Origin: Streptomycetaceae bacterium
GTDB taxonomy: Bacteria; Actinomycetota; Actinomycetes; Nanopelagicales; Nanopelagicaceae
Reading direction: 5' to 3'
Assembly: GCA_027483765.1 (NCBI GenBank)
Contig: JAIXTW010000010.1
Span: forward strand, 185,167 to 249,166
Length of the DNA stretch: 64,000 nt
Shown here: piece after piece, positions 63,882-64,000 of the stretch
How the letters are laid out: every line of letters starts with the position of its first letter
How positions within the stretch are numbered: position 1 is the stretch's first letter
Program-made: the position numbers and the translations under genes
The notes under the pieces: model-generated
The model's database searches: none
What the model was told of the DNA's origin: nothing
The model's input: only the letters and a program-made list of their open reading frames with translations

Positions 63882-64000
63882 ATGGCAACAGGTACAGTTA
63901 AGTGGTTCAACTCTGAAAAGGGTTTCGGTTTCATTGCAGTTGATGGTGGCGGACAAGATGTATTCGTTCACTACTCAGCAATCCAAGGAAACGGTTACAA
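63882..64000 (+). CDS. cspA: Cold-shock protein (3' part outside window)
   Basis: The visible 39 residues [18 protein letters not shown] and [20 protein letters not shown] contain the RNP1 (KGFGFI) and RNP2 (VFVHY) motifs of the CspA OB-fold. It is an RNA chaperone that melts secondary structure. The gene continues beyond the right edge. Confidence 0.96.
   Translation, partial: MATGTVKWFNSEKGFGFIAVDGGGQDVFVHYSAIQGNGY

Overview
The window reads as a chromosomal segment of a small-genome actinobacterium, most likely of the freshwater acI / Nanopelagicales type. That placement is an inference, not a database result. It rests on the actinobacterial gene orders (nrdR-nrdJ, LexA with a divergent LysM protein, hrcA-dnaJ-rsmE-phoH-ybeY-corC, fabD-fabH-acpP-fabF-carboxylase, etfB-etfA), on actinobacterial-looking families (DUF3145, DUF4282, FeS-type photolyase with DUF2256), on LexA boxes of the TCGAAC-N4-GTTCGA class, on moderate GC, on very short intergenic gaps, and on many start codons lying 6 nt behind a -10 hexamer (leaderless transcription).

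Layout. 1-6.5 kb: riboflavin genes ribE/ribD behind an FMN riboswitch, the B12-dependent ribonucleotide reductase nrdJ with its repressor nrdR, and a lexA / LysM division-inhibitor pair with two LexA boxes. 6.6-16.7 kb: accessory stretch. It holds an atypical response regulator, zinc-ribbon and membrane proteins, and a defence-like island (GIY-YIG protein, acidic protein, C5 cytosine methyltransferase, BglII-like endonuclease, DUF262/DUF1524 nuclease). At 7.4 kb and 16.1 kb lie two unusual tRNA-like genes, each with a degenerate partial copy of itself about 120-150 nt upstream. 16.7-28.7 kb: mixed metabolic and accessory genes. These include core methionine synthase, a deletion scar joining thiolase and IclR remnants, an FeS-photolyase neighbourhood with small redox proteins, an exported metalloprotease, and a sugar-acid set (aldo/keto reductase, FAH hydrolase, glycerate kinase, GlcD-like oxidase).

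28.7-54 kb is almost entirely minus-strand housekeeping: tRNA-Glu, tRNA-Gln, gltX, then the corC-ybeY-phoH-rsmE-dnaJ-hrcA-hemW-lepA block, rpsT, holA, comEC/comEA, leuS abutting tRNA-Ala, rsfS-nadD, ligA-mnmA-cysteine desulfurase, and etfBA. 54.1-62.3 kb is plus-strand: two glycosyltransferases with an SGNH hydrolase (lipid or envelope glycosylation), then the type II fatty acid synthesis cluster ending in an acyl-CoA carboxylase beta subunit. The right end has a SIMPL-domain protein, a DUF3145 protein and the start of a cold-shock protein gene.

The observations most worth a second look are the paired tRNA-like loci, the methyltransferase/BglII-like/DUF262 defence cluster, the constant 6-nt spacing of -10 hexamers ahead of start codons, the one-nucleotide tRNA-Ala/leuS junction, and several proteins that have lost expected parts (response regulator without its Asp, HrcA without its middle domain, a cytidine-deaminase-like protein without zinc ligands). 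No CRISPR array, insertion sequence, prophage or rRNA was seen.
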